From the NCBI RefSeq assembly GCF_006516965.1, contig NZ_VHLH01000008.1, positions 86,961-150,960 on the forward strand: DNA of 64,000 nucleotides. The letters are read 5' to 3'. This DNA comes from Pararhizobium mangrovi. GTDB taxonomy: Bacteria > Pseudomonadota > Alphaproteobacteria > Rhizobiales > Rhizobiaceae. Of the stretch, positions 36,246 to 49,918 are shown piece after piece; the stretch's first letter is position 1; each line of letters begins with the position of its first letter. The translations under genes were made by a program, and so were the position numbers. Under the pieces are notes generated by a model. The model did no database searches. It worked only from the letters and a program-made list of their open reading frames with translations, and had not been told where the DNA came from.

Positions 36246-36857
36246 GGTACCTCGGTCTCGCTCTTTATTCGCGCAGACGACGATCCGATGGGATGATCCG
36301 CGGACCGCGGCGGGAGTTGCCCTCGGCTTATCCCCGTTGCCGCACCGCGGCAAGGCATGCCGGCCGCGGTTCGCGGGCGCGGCAAGTTTGCGTTGGCCAG
36401 GGTCGCTTCGTCGTGCGAAAATTGCGCGAAAGGGCGGCGCAACGAAAGATAGAGGCTCTAACGCGATTTTGCTGCTTGTGGACGGCTTGCGTATTCGCAG
36501 GTTTTCTGGCAATAGAAGGCCTCGATAGGACAGGAATGCTGTCCTAATTCGGCGTTTTGCGGTCGGAGACCTGCTTTAGTCCGACAAGCGCCCTATACTG
36601 GGTGGAGTTTCCGCGGGAAGGACGAAGTGACTCGCGTGAGGAAGCGCCGTCGATCGGGCGGTCCGGCGGACTGCCGATGCTTCGTTACGCCGGGGCCGAC
36701 GCTTCGTTACGCCGGGAACGCGTCACGACGCGGGCATACCGCTCGAAGATCCGGCCATGCGGTGACGGCCGTCCTTCCGCCCATCGGGGAGGAAGGGGAA
36801 AAGCCGACCCCGGACAAGCCCGAATGGCTGCCGGTCGCGAGGAAGGAGACAGGGACG
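36246..36857. other. Intergenic region upstream of gltB and ltaE
   Basis: A divergent gap of 612 bases. It should carry the ltaE and gltB promoters. A 22-base-period tandem duplication of GCTTCGTTACGCCGGG occurs at 36679-36716. A frame open from 36627 into gltB has no family sequence before 36858. I find no RNA or further gene. Confidence 0.5.
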
Positions 36858-41582
<4,725 letters not shown>

Positions 41583-41629
41583 GGTTGGTTCCTGTTTATG
41601 CTATGGCTTAGCGGGCTTGGAGATGTTCG

Positions 41630-41908
41630 ATGAACGAGTTTCATGCTGGCGTTCTGCGCAGGACCATAAGGGTCGCCCATGATGCCGATGGCCAGACGCT
41701 ACATATTCCGAAGGACTGGGCGTTTTCCGAAGACGAGGTCGATTTGATCCGCAACGAAGATGGCTCCCTAAGGGTCGAAGGTCGTCGAGCGCGGCGGACG
41801 CCGAAGGAACTGGTAGAATGGCTGCGTTCCCAACCACCGATCGAAGAAGACTTTCCGGAAATCGAGGATCTTCCGCCTGAGCCGGTCGATCTCGATCCGA
41901 AGGAATGA
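41630..41908 (+). CDS. vapB: VapB-type antitoxin (AbrB/SpoVT-like)
   Basis: A small acidic protein of 92 residues. The N-terminal half (TLHIPKDWAFSEDEVDLI) has the DNA-binding swapped-hairpin pattern of VapB antitoxins, and the tail is rich in Asp, Glu and Pro for toxin binding. Its TGA overlaps the toxin ATG (ATGA, 41905-41908), which is the classic antitoxin-toxin order. GGAG lies 8 bases before the ATG. It starts 47 bases after gltB and probably represses its own operon. Confidence 0.85.
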   Translation: MNEFHAGVLRRTIRVAHDADGQTLHIPKDWAFSEDEVDLIRNEDGSLRVEGRRARRTPKELVEWLRSQPPIEEDFPEIEDLPPEPVDLDPKE

Positions 41909-42306
41909 GGTTTCATCTCGACACAAACATCGTATCCCACGTGATGAAGTTCCCGGATGGCGCGGCAGCAAAGCGAGTGAGCGAACTCGATACGTCGATG
42001 TTGAGCGTCAGTTCGATCGTTGCCGCGGAGCTTCGCTTCGGCGCCATGAAGAAGGGTTCGCAACGGCTCGCTCTTCTAGTTGAAGAGATACTGACCGATC
42101 TGAACGTCTTGCCGTGGGATCAACCGGCCGACGTCCATTACGCCCGACTGCGCACCGAACTGGAACGTGCCGGCCTGCCAATCGGCCAGAACGACATGCT
42201 GATCGCAGCCCATGCGCTTGCCATGGATGCCACGCTGGTCACGGACAACGAACGTGAATTTGCCCGGGTGACGGGCTTGAAGACGGAGAACTGGTTGCAA
42301 TCCTAA
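41905..42306 (+). CDS. vapC: VapC-type PIN-domain ribonuclease toxin
   Basis: A PIN-domain toxin of 133 residues. It starts MRFHLDTNIVSHVMK, with the first conserved Asp in LDTN. An acidic AAELRFGA block carries the Glu and IGQNDMLIAAHAL and TLVTDNEREF carry the remaining acidic residues, completing the metal site. VapC enzymes typically cleave tRNA or rRNA. The pair lies between gltB and gltD on the same strand. Confidence 0.92.
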   Translation: MRFHLDTNIVSHVMKFPDGAAAKRVSELDTSMLSVSSIVAAELRFGAMKKGSQRLALLVEEILTDLNVLPWDQPADVHYARLRTELERAGLPIGQNDMLIAAHALAMDATLVTDNEREFARVTGLKTENWLQS

Positions 42307-42338
42307 CGGAGGACCGCAACCGCTTCGGGAGAGAAACG

Positions 42339-42974
42339 ATGGCAGACATGATCCTCTACGGCTTCGACGGCAGCACCTATGTGCGCACCGTCAGGATGCT
42401 TCTCGCGGCAAAGGGCGCCGAATACGAGCAGGTACCGGTGAACGTGCTGAAGGGCGAGCCCAGGCAGCCCGAGCACCTGGAGCGCAACCCCTTCGGCAAG
42501 GTGCCGGTCCTCGATGTCGACGGAATGCGCCTTATCGAGACGAACGCGATCGCGCGGTATCTGAACGATACGCTTTCCGGACCGTCCTTCGTGCCGCAGG
42601 ACGCGAAGGACCGCGCGCGCATGGACATGACGATCGGTATCGTCGACTCCTATGCCTACGGTGCGCTGCTCGGCGGTCTTCTGAACTACCATCTCTTTGC
42701 CGAGTCCGAGGAAGACAAGGACGAGGACGCCCGCAAGCAGGGGATCGACGACCTTCGGCTCTCGCTGCGCGAAATCATGAAGCTGCGTGGCGACGATCCA
42801 TGGATCGCCGGTGATGCGATGTCGCTCGCCGACCTTTATCTCGCGCCGCTTTGCTTTTATGTCGAGCAGACGCCGGACAAGGAGACGGTCCTCGACGTAC
42901 CGGGTCTTGCGGATTGGTGGCAGCGCATGAAGCGCGAGGCGATCTATACGCAGACCGAGCCCGATCTCGGCTGA
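42339..42974 (+). CDS. Glutathione S-transferase family protein
   Basis: A 211-residue cytosolic protein with the thioredoxin-like N-terminal fold (MILYGFDGSTYVRTVRMLLA, then NPFGKVPVLDVDGMRLIETNAIARYL with the conserved cis-Pro and the glutathione-binding ETNAI segment). The C-terminal helical domain follows. The S-transferase-type active residue is likely a Ser or Tyr near residues 12-15 (STY). The substrate is unknown. The start has GGGAGAG upstream. It sits between VapC and gltD. Confidence 0.85.
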   Translation: MADMILYGFDGSTYVRTVRMLLAAKGAEYEQVPVNVLKGEPRQPEHLERNPFGKVPVLDVDGMRLIETNAIARYLNDTLSGPSFVPQDAKDRARMDMTIGIVDSYAYGALLGGLLNYHLFAESEEDKDEDARKQGIDDLRLSLREIMKLRGDDPWIAGDAMSLADLYLAPLCFYVEQTPDKETVLDVPGLADWWQRMKREAIYTQTEPDLG

Positions 42975-43057
42975 TCCGGGGTACGGACGAGACAACGACG
43001 AACGGACGAAGGCCAGTGCGGCATACGCTGCCCGGCCGTCAACGGAACGGAACACGC

Positions 43058-44512
43058 ATGGGCAAGGTAACGGGCTTTCTCGAGATCGACCGGCAGACGG
43101 CAAAGTATCAGCCGGCCTCCGACCGCATCCGGCATTTCAAGGAATTCACCATTCCGATGTCGGACCAGGAAGTGCAGAAGCAGGCCGCGCGCTGCATGGA
43201 TTGCGGCATCCCGTACTGTCACGGGCCGACGGGGTGTCCGATCCATAACCAGATTCCGGACTGGAACGACCTCGTCTATGCGGACGATTGGGAAGAGGCG
43301 ATCCGCAATCTGCACTCGACCAACAATTTTCCCGAGTTCACTGGCCGCATCTGTCCCGCCCCGTGCGAGGAAGCCTGCACGCTGAACCTCGAGGATACGC
43401 CCGTCGCCATCAAGACGATCGAGCAGGCGATCGCCGACAAGGCCTACGAGCTCGGCTTCGTGACGCCGCAGCCGCCGACCTTCAAGACCGGCAAGACCGT
43501 CGCGGTCATCGGCTCAGGCCCGGCCGGCATGTCCGCGGCTCAGCAGCTCGGCCGCGCCGGCCACGACGTCCACGTCTACGAGCGCGAGAGCAAGATTGGC
43601 GGGCTGCTGCGCTTCGGCATTCCCGACTTCAAGATGGAGAAATACTTCATCGATCGTCGCGTCGCGCAGATGGAAGGCGAGGGCGTCACCTTCTTCGCCG
43701 GCGTCAATATCGGCGTCGACAAGACGATGGACGAACTCTTCGCCGAATACGACGCCGTCATCTATTGCGGCGGCTCGGAGACGCCGCGCGATTCGGGTAT
43801 CCCGGGCACGGATCTTGCCGGTGTCCACGACGCGATGCCCTTCCTCGTGCAGCAGAACAAGCAGGTCGCACGCGAGAACGTGCCGGCGACGGCATGGTCG
43901 TCCGACCCCGTCAACGCCGGCGGCAAGCACATCGTGGTCGTTGGCGGTGGCGATACGGCTTCGGACTGCGTCGGCACGGCGTTTCGCCAAGGAGCCGTGC
44001 GCGTCACGCAGCTCGACATCCGCCCCCGTCCGCCGGAGAGGGAAGACAAGCTCGCCGTGTGGCCCTACTGGGCGACGAAGATGCGTACGTCTTCCTCGCA
44101 GGCCGAGGGCGTGGATCGGGAATTCCAGGTCGGCACGCTCGAATTCGTCGGCGAGGACGGCAGGCTGACCGGCGTGAAATGTTGCGAGGTCGACGAGAAG
44201 CGCAAGCCGGTCGAGGGCACGGAGTTCGTCATCAAGGCCGATCTCGCCTTCATCGCCATCGGCTTCCGCGGACCGTTCGGGGACAGCGTCGTCGCCGATC
44301 TCGGCGACAGGCTGAAGATTGGCGTCGATCGCCGCGGGGCGACTTTCGTCGAGGCCAACGACGCCGACTATCGGACCTCCGTCGACAAGCTATGGACCGC
44401 CGGCGACGTGCGTCGCGGCCAGTCGCTCGTCGTCTGGGCGATCCGGGAAGGGCGCCAGGTCGCCAATGCCGTGGACACGGCGTTGACCGGAAGCACGACG
44501 CTGCCGCGGTAA
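43058..44512 (+). CDS. gltD: Glutamate synthase (NADPH) small subunit
   Basis: A 484-residue flavoprotein with [4Fe-4S] clusters that passes NADPH electrons to GltB. The N-terminal cluster cysteines occur in [20 protein letters not shown] and [12 protein letters not shown]. An FAD-binding motif [14 protein letters not shown] and an NADPH-binding motif [15 protein letters not shown] follow. The ATG is at 43058. It is separated from gltB by vapB, vapC and the GST gene (1475 bases), unusual for gltBD. Confidence 0.95.
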   Translation: MGKVTGFLEIDRQTAKYQPASDRIRHFKEFTIPMSDQEVQKQAARCMDCGIPYCHGPTGCPIHNQIPDWNDLVYADDWEEAIRNLHSTNNFPEFTGRICPAPCEEACTLNLEDTPVAIKTIEQAIADKAYELGFVTPQPPTFKTGKTVAVIGSGPAGMSAAQQLGRAGHDVHVYERESKIGGLLRFGIPDFKMEKYFIDRRVAQMEGEGVTFFAGVNIGVDKTMDELFAEYDAVIYCGGSETPRDSGIPGTDLAGVHDAMPFLVQQNKQVARENVPATAWSSDPVNAGGKHIVVVGGGDTASDCVGTAFRQGAVRVTQLDIRPRPPEREDKLAVWPYWATKMRTSSSQAEGVDREFQVGTLEFVGEDGRLTGVKCCEVDEKRKPVEGTEFVIKADLAFIAIGFRGPFGDSVVADLGDRLKIGVDRRGATFVEANDADYRTSVDKLWTAGDVRRGQSLVVWAIREGRQVANAVDTALTGSTTLPR

Positions 44513-44586
44513 CGAAGACGAGCCAAGGCTCTTGGTGGGTACGGCTTCACCTGGAGCGCCGGCGCCGGCGTTCCTCCGCGGTTCGG

Positions 44587-45957
44587 CTACTGGCTGGCCT
44601 GCGTCATTTCGGACGGTTCCTTCGCGTCCGCGGAGACCTTGCGCATGGGGCGGCCCGACTTTCCGGCCTTTCCGATTGCCTGAAATGTCGACGGATCGCG
44701 TGGATGGGGTCCGCTGTCGCCCGCCTTGGGCGCCGCATTCTGCACGGTCTTTTCCTGTTCGGGCTTCTTCGCGCGCTCGCCGAGCGGCCAGCGGAAATCG
44801 TCGGCCCGACCCATGGGCGGTGTCCCGGTCTTTCCATCGCGAACGAGCATGGCGCGCGGCGAATTATCGTCGACCGGCAGTGGTTTCGCGCCGAGAAGGG
44901 ACGAGGCGCCGTCGAGATCGGGATTGGTCAGGCTGATCGGTTCGGTCTGCTTGACTTCCTGCGGTTTCGAAACCCGGAGCGAGCCGAGATCCGGCAGGTC
45001 GTCGCCGGAAAGCTTGGCGACATCCTCGCTGGCCGAGTCGCCGAGTAGGCGCCGGGCGGGCTTTTCCACGTAGAAGGCGAGCTTGCGCTTGCCGGCGCGC
45101 GTCAGGTTGATGCCGTCGGAGCCGCGCAGGCGCACCTGCTGGCCGTTAATGTCCGGTCCGGTATAGACGAAGTTTCCGTCCTCGTCGGTAAAGCCGTCCC
45201 ATGTGTCGACGAAGGTGCCGCCGGTCTTGCTCGCCACCGAACGGAAGATGCTGTCGAAGGCGAGCATGTCGGCCGACATCGCCGGGGACTTGAAGGCGGG
45301 CACGCCTGCCCAAAGCAGCGGGATGTCCCGTTTGGTGACGGCGTTGGCAAGTGCAGTCGCGCGGTCGGTATAGGCCGCGGTCCAGGCGTCCGAGCGCACG
45401 GGCGCGCTCTTTCCGTCGATACGCAGGTCCTGCCGGTCGTTGGCGCCGATCTCGACGACCACGATCGAAGGCTTCGTTTCGTCGAGGATGGAACCGATCT
45501 GGCCGGGCCAGTCGTAATAGTCGTCGCGAACGAGACCGGAGGAACCCTTGGAGCGGTCGACGATCTCGACGCCCGGCGACTTCTCGAAAGCCTCGCTCAG
45601 CCCGTCGGCAAGGCCGCTCGCCATGAAATCGCCGACGACGAGGATCGTCAGGGCGTTGTCGACCTTCTCGACCTTCGGCTCGGGCGGCGGAGCAGGCTTG
45701 CTCGCCCGGTGCGGGGAAGAATGGGACGAAGAGGGGGAAGGGGCCGAACGCGGACTGGAACGCTGGCGCGGTGCCTTGGGTGCCGGCGGATGGCGCTGCA
45801 GGTTTTCGGAACGCTGGTGGTTGCCGAAGATCACGTCGAGGATGGAACGCGCCGCGGCGGGTGTCGGTGCCACGAATGCGAATGCGAGAATCACGAGAAG
45901 ACCGGCCGCGACAGGACGGCCGATGCGCTTCTTCCTATCTTTCCGATGTCCGTGCAT
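44587..45957 (-). CDS. DUF459/SGNH-hydrolase family secreted protein
   Basis: A 456-residue protein. An N-terminal membrane or signal segment (residues 15-34) is followed by a Pro/Ser-rich linker and an SGNH-type domain with VVGDFMASGLADGL, VVEIGANDRQDL and a late DGINLTRAG block. It thus likely hydrolyses an acyl ester in the periplasm or at the membrane. A long charged, poorly ordered tail follows. The ATG at 45957 is used. It lies 37 bases downstream of the mltB-type gene on the same strand, a probable envelope operon. Confidence 0.75.
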   Translation of the reverse strand: MHGHRKDRKKRIGRPVAAGLLVILAFAFVAPTPAAARSILDVIFGNHQRSENLQRHPPAPKAPRQRSSPRSAPSPSSSHSSPHRASKPAPPPEPKVEKVDNALTILVVGDFMASGLADGLSEAFEKSPGVEIVDRSKGSSGLVRDDYYDWPGQIGSILDETKPSIVVVEIGANDRQDLRIDGKSAPVRSDAWTAAYTDRATALANAVTKRDIPLLWAGVPAFKSPAMSADMLAFDSIFRSVASKTGGTFVDTWDGFTDEDGNFVYTGPDINGQQVRLRGSDGINLTRAGKRKLAFYVEKPARRLLGDSASEDVAKLSGDDLPDLGSLRVSKPQEVKQTEPISLTNPDLDGASSLLGAKPLPVDDNSPRAMLVRDGKTGTPPMGRADDFRWPLGERAKKPEQEKTVQNAAPKAGDSGPHPRDPSTFQAIGKAGKSGRPMRKVSADAKEPSEMTQASQ

Positions 45958-45994
45958 CGCTCGCACCCGTTGTTGCAGGTGCTGCGGCGCAAGC

Positions 45995-47230
45995 CTAGCG
46001 TCGCAGCGCTTCGAGCACCTTGTGGGACGGTTCACCGTCGGCGGTCAAGCCGTTCTGTTCCTGGAAGGCGGCGATCGCCGCGCGCGAACCGGAACCCAGA
46101 TTGCCGTCGATGTCGCCCGCGTAGTAGCCGAGCGATTTCAGCCGCGTCTGGATCTCGAATTTCTGGCTTACGTCCAGCGATCCGGCCGGTCGCGGCCAGG
46201 ACTGGTCCACGCCGCCGTAGCCGGCGATGCGGTCTGCAAGGAGGCCGACGGCGAGTGCGTAATAGTCGGACTGGTTGTAGTGCTTGATGACGTAGAAGTT
46301 GCGCGCCATCAGGAAGACCGGCCCGTCGGACCCGCCAGGCATCTTCAGCACCGCGTCCCTGCCCGGAACGGGAAAGCCCTTGCCGTCGGGCCGCGTGAAG
46401 CCGAGGGCGGCCCACTGGCGAAGCGTCTTTTCCTGGCCCTTGTAGCGCGCGCCGCCGGAAGGCAGCACCGCTTCGTAACCCCATGTCTGACCCGTGCGCC
46501 AGCCGTTCTTGTGCAACAGATTGGCCGAACTCGCCAGCGTGTCGGCGACCGAGCGCCAGATGTCCCGCCGGCCGTCGCCATCGGCGTCCACGGCGTAGAT
46601 GTCATAGCTCGTCGGGATGAACTGGGTCTGTCCCATGGCACCTGCCCACGATCCGAACATGCCGTTCGGCTCCACATCGCCGTTCTGCAGGATCTTCAAT
46701 GCGGAAATGAGCTGCTGGCGCGCGTATTTCGCGCGGGACTTGTCGTAATAGGCAAGCGTCGCGAGCGCGCGGGGCACATAATGCAGGCGGCTCGGATCCT
46801 GAAGGACGGCGCCGTAATTGGATTCCATCGACCAGATGGCGAGAAGCACGCTGCGGTCGACGCCGTAACGCTGCTCGATCGCCGCAAGCGTCGAGGCGTA
46901 GCGTTTGCCCATGCGGCGGCCGTTTTCGACCGTGAAGGCGTTCACGTGGGAGTCGAGATAATCCCAGATCTTGGTCGTGAATTCGGGCTGGTTGTGCGCT
47001 TTTTCGAGCGTTTCGCGATCCGGCGAATTGACGCCGGAAAAGGCCTTCCGGTAGGTGCTGCGCGTTACGCCATAGCGTGCGGCCACCGAATAGAAGTTGG
47101 AAATCCAGTCGGTAAAGCCCGATTGCGCGTCTGCCGGGGCGGGCGCAATCGCGCAGGCGACGACCGCTGCGGCCAGCATGCCGCGCAGCGCCACCTTCGA
47201 ACCCGGAATGGAACCCTTTCTCGCCTTCAT
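45995..47230 (-). CDS. Lytic murein transglycosylase, MltB family
   Basis: A 411-residue periplasmic enzyme with a signal peptide (residues 1-35). The catalytic glutamate is Glu136 in AIWSMESNYGAV, and GSWAGAMGQTQFIPTSY follows. A C-terminal PG_binding_1 domain (LDVSQKFEIQTRLKSLGYYA) binds peptidoglycan. It cleaves glycan strands with 1,6-anhydro-MurNAc formation. GGAGGT lies 5 bases before the ATG at 47230. It is followed by the DUF459 gene and is divergent from galU. Confidence 0.9.
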   Translation of the reverse strand: MKARKGSIPGSKVALRGMLAAAVVACAIAPAPADAQSGFTDWISNFYSVAARYGVTRSTYRKAFSGVNSPDRETLEKAHNQPEFTTKIWDYLDSHVNAFTVENGRRMGKRYASTLAAIEQRYGVDRSVLLAIWSMESNYGAVLQDPSRLHYVPRALATLAYYDKSRAKYARQQLISALKILQNGDVEPNGMFGSWAGAMGQTQFIPTSYDIYAVDADGDGRRDIWRSVADTLASSANLLHKNGWRTGQTWGYEAVLPSGGARYKGQEKTLRQWAALGFTRPDGKGFPVPGRDAVLKMPGGSDGPVFLMARNFYVIKHYNQSDYYALAVGLLADRIAGYGGVDQSWPRPAGSLDVSQKFEIQTRLKSLGYYAGDIDGNLGSGSRAAIAAFQEQNGLTADGEPSHKVLEALRR

Positions 47231-47487
47231 CGCTTACCTCCGCGCCTGATATGCACGATCACGGCGGTTCGGCACCGGACGATTCCGGGCCGGGGTGGGC
47301 ATTCGATAGCGCTTGCCCCCGTGCCGCCTCACTAACGGACCGTAAAGGAGGAACGTCAACAAACCCTTTACCATGCCTCGCCCGACTTGCAGTGCAATTC
47401 GATCACAAGCATAAGAAGATGACCGCTTTCTGACGCGTTCTGCGCGAAGCGGGCCGGCCTATCGCAGACGTACAGGATTGAAGCCGA

Positions 47488-48372
47488 ATGACTCAGCACA
47501 AGCGCGTTCGCAAAGCCGTATTCCCCGTCGCCGGGCTCGGAACCCGATTCCTGCCGGCGACCAAGACCGTGCCGAAGGAAATGCTCACCGTCGTCGACAA
47601 GCCGGTGATCCAGTATGTGGTCGACGAGGCCCGCGAGGCCGGTATCGAGCAGCTGATCTTCGTCACCGGGCGCAACAAGGACGTCATCGAAGACTATTTC
47701 GATGCGCAGGTCGAGCTCTACGAGACGCTGCAGCAGCGCGGCAAGACCGAGGAACTCGACCGGCTGAAGAAGCTGCAGCCCGGCGCCGGCCAGACGAGTT
47801 TCACCCGCCAGCAGGACCCGCTCGGCCTCGGCCACGCCGTATGGTGCGCGCGCAACATCGTCGGCGACGAGCCGTTCGCACTGCTCCTTCCCGACATGGT
47901 GATGCAGTCCGAAAAGAGCTGCCTTGCGGGGATGATGGAGCTTTACGAGAAGACCGGCGGCAACATCCTTTCGGTCGAGGAATGCGAGCCGGGCGAAGAG
48001 CACAAATACGGCATCGTCGGCGTCGGCGAAGAACTCGACGGCGGCTTCCGTATCACCGGCATGGTCGAAAAGCCGGAGAAGGGAACGGCACCCTCGAACC
48101 TCTTCCTGGACGGGCGCTATATCCTTCAGCCGGAAATCTTCGGCCTTCTCGAAAAGCAGGAAACCGGCGCGGGCGGCGAGATCCAGATCACGGATGCGAT
48201 GCTGCGGCTTGCCGAAACCCAGAGCTTCGCGGGCTATCGCTTCGAGGGTAACACCTTCGATTGCGGAGCGAAGGACGGGTTCATCAAGGCCAATGTCGCC
48301 TTCGCGCTCGACCGCGAGGACATTCGCTCGAAGGTCGAAGCGGACCTGCGCGCGCTCATCAGCAACAGCTGA
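47488..48372 (+). CDS. galU: UTP--glucose-1-phosphate uridylyltransferase
   Basis: A 294-residue enzyme that makes UDP-glucose from UTP and glucose-1-phosphate for envelope polysaccharides and glycolipids. It has the signature [18 protein letters not shown] with PKEML following, and IQYVVDEA. Length and motifs match GalU. The ATG at 47488 is chosen. The gene is monocistronic; a weak hairpin (48382-48406) follows. Confidence 0.95.
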   Translation: MTQHKRVRKAVFPVAGLGTRFLPATKTVPKEMLTVVDKPVIQYVVDEAREAGIEQLIFVTGRNKDVIEDYFDAQVELYETLQQRGKTEELDRLKKLQPGAGQTSFTRQQDPLGLGHAVWCARNIVGDEPFALLLPDMVMQSEKSCLAGMMELYEKTGGNILSVEECEPGEEHKYGIVGVGEELDGGFRITGMVEKPEKGTAPSNLFLDGRYILQPEIFGLLEKQETGAGGEIQITDAMLRLAETQSFAGYRFEGNTFDCGAKDGFIKANVAFALDREDIRSKVEADLRALISNS

Positions 48373-48686
48373 ACCGGTCAGCCTCTCCCTTCGCGTGAGG
48401 GGGAGGGCGCATCGACGTACCCGCCATAATGGAGGCGGACGGCCTGATGCTGGGCCGGCCGTTGCCGGCGGACGGCCCGGCTGCCGACATGGGGGTGTTG
48501 CCTGCCGGCATCACCCGTTGCTGATATGCACTTCATCCGCTCACGCCAGCGTGAGATCGCGGGCGCGGGCATGGTGCCGGCGCCCGGATACTGGCACCCC
48601 TCACGCCACGCGTGGGGCGGGGGTCTCCGCGTAATCCCTTCATGGTCGACGCGCGGAACCACGCTCGGCCGGCTTTACCGGAGACG
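48373..48686. other. Intergenic region between galU and the porin gene
   Basis: A gap of 314 bases. It holds an imperfect hairpin after galU (CCTCTCCCT / AGGGGGAGG, 48382-48406) without a T-run and, presumably, the porin promoter. No coding sequence is visible. Confidence 0.4.
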
Positions 48687-49898
48687 ATGATGATAAAGAC
48701 ACGCATGGCCGCGTGCGTTGCCGTTTGCGCGATCGCAAGCTGTGGTGCGGCGCACGCCCAGTCGAACATGACCAAGCAGCAGAGCTCCAGCAAGCCGCTG
48801 GCCGAACAGAACTACCTTCGCTTCGGTACATCCGAACGCAACGTCACGATCGCACCGTTCATCCAGTTCGACATCGGTTCGGCGGATGCCGATCCCTACG
48901 GAGCGTTCGGGACCGATCTCGACCGCGACACGGATTTCCGCCGCGCCCGCATCTATGCGAGCTTCGACTACGACGCGTTCGGCGGGCTGCTGACCGTCGA
49001 CTTCGCGAACGACGACGCGCCGCTCACCTATCTCTTCGTCAATTACGACATCACCGACGAACTGACCGTGCAGCTCGGCCAGCAGGACGAGCCGTTCAGT
49101 CTCGAAGACATGATCGGCTCGCGCTCGGAAACCTTTGCCGAGGCGGGTCTCAACGCGGCCCTCGTTCCGGCAAACAACGTCGGCGCGGCGCTGATCTACG
49201 GCACCGACCATTACAGCCTTTCGGGCGGTGTGTTCTTCGCCGACCTCAACCACGACGATCTAGGCCGCAACGGCACGGGCGTGACCGGACGGGCCACCTT
49301 CGCCCCGATCGCCACGGACGACGAGGTGATCCATTTCGGCCTCGGCATGACCTATCGCGACGGCTTCGACAACACCACGAGCTACGGCGGCGGTTCGGGC
49401 TCCTACCTCGTCAAGCCGACGCCGATCTCGACGGGTACCTTCGCGGATCCGGGTCGTTATTTCGCGACGAACTTCGAGTTCGCCGCCGAACGCGGCCGGT
49501 TCTCGCTGCAGTCGGAATTCACCGTCGCCGAACAGGACGACGGTATGCGCGGCGACAGCACGCTTTACGGCGGCTACGTGTTTGCCGCTGCCTTCCTGAC
49601 GGACGATACGCGGCCCTATTCGGCCGCCTCCGGCAGCTTCGGCAAGGTCGACCCGACGAGTTCCTTCTTCGAGGGCGGAACGGGTGCCGTGCAGGTAGGT
49701 GCCCGGCTGAGCTTTCTCGATCTCGACGATGCCGGCGGAAGTGCAGGCCGGGAAGTCGCCGTATCGGGTGTCGCGAACTGGTATCTGTCGAGCCAGATCC
49801 GCGTGACCGGCGACGTCACCCATACGGAGGTGACGAGCGGCCCGCGTGACGATTCCTCGATCGACGCTGCGGTTCTCAGGCTTTCCTACATCTACTGA
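48687..49898 (+). CDS. Phosphate-selective porin OprO/OprP family outer-membrane protein
   Basis: A 403-residue secreted beta-barrel protein. The signal peptide ends near AHA at about residue 23. The mature part has alternating hydrophobic strands, a characteristic FRRARIYASFDYDAFGG segment, a QLGQQDEPFSLEDM segment and a C-terminal aromatic residue (LSYIY), the beta-barrel sorting signal. This is the pattern of porin O/P proteins. The start ATG 48687 or 48690; GGAG lies closer to the ideal distance for 48690. Substrate is uncertain. Confidence 0.8.
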   Translation: MMIKTRMAACVAVCAIASCGAAHAQSNMTKQQSSSKPLAEQNYLRFGTSERNVTIAPFIQFDIGSADADPYGAFGTDLDRDTDFRRARIYASFDYDAFGGLLTVDFANDDAPLTYLFVNYDITDELTVQLGQQDEPFSLEDMIGSRSETFAEAGLNAALVPANNVGAALIYGTDHYSLSGGVFFADLNHDDLGRNGTGVTGRATFAPIATDDEVIHFGLGMTYRDGFDNTTSYGGGSGSYLVKPTPISTGTFADPGRYFATNFEFAAERGRFSLQSEFTVAEQDDGMRGDSTLYGGYVFAAAFLTDDTRPYSAASGSFGKVDPTSSFFEGGTGAVQVGARLSFLDLDDAGGSAGREVAVSGVANWYLSSQIRVTGDVTHTEVTSGPRDDSSIDAAVLRLSYIY

Positions 49899-49918
49899 GT
49901 TGCAACGGGGCGGTCCGC

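Noticed and set aside
48373..48686. Possible small RNA or gene between galU and the porin gene
   Set aside because: Only a weak hairpin without T-run and no conserved frame; insufficient support.
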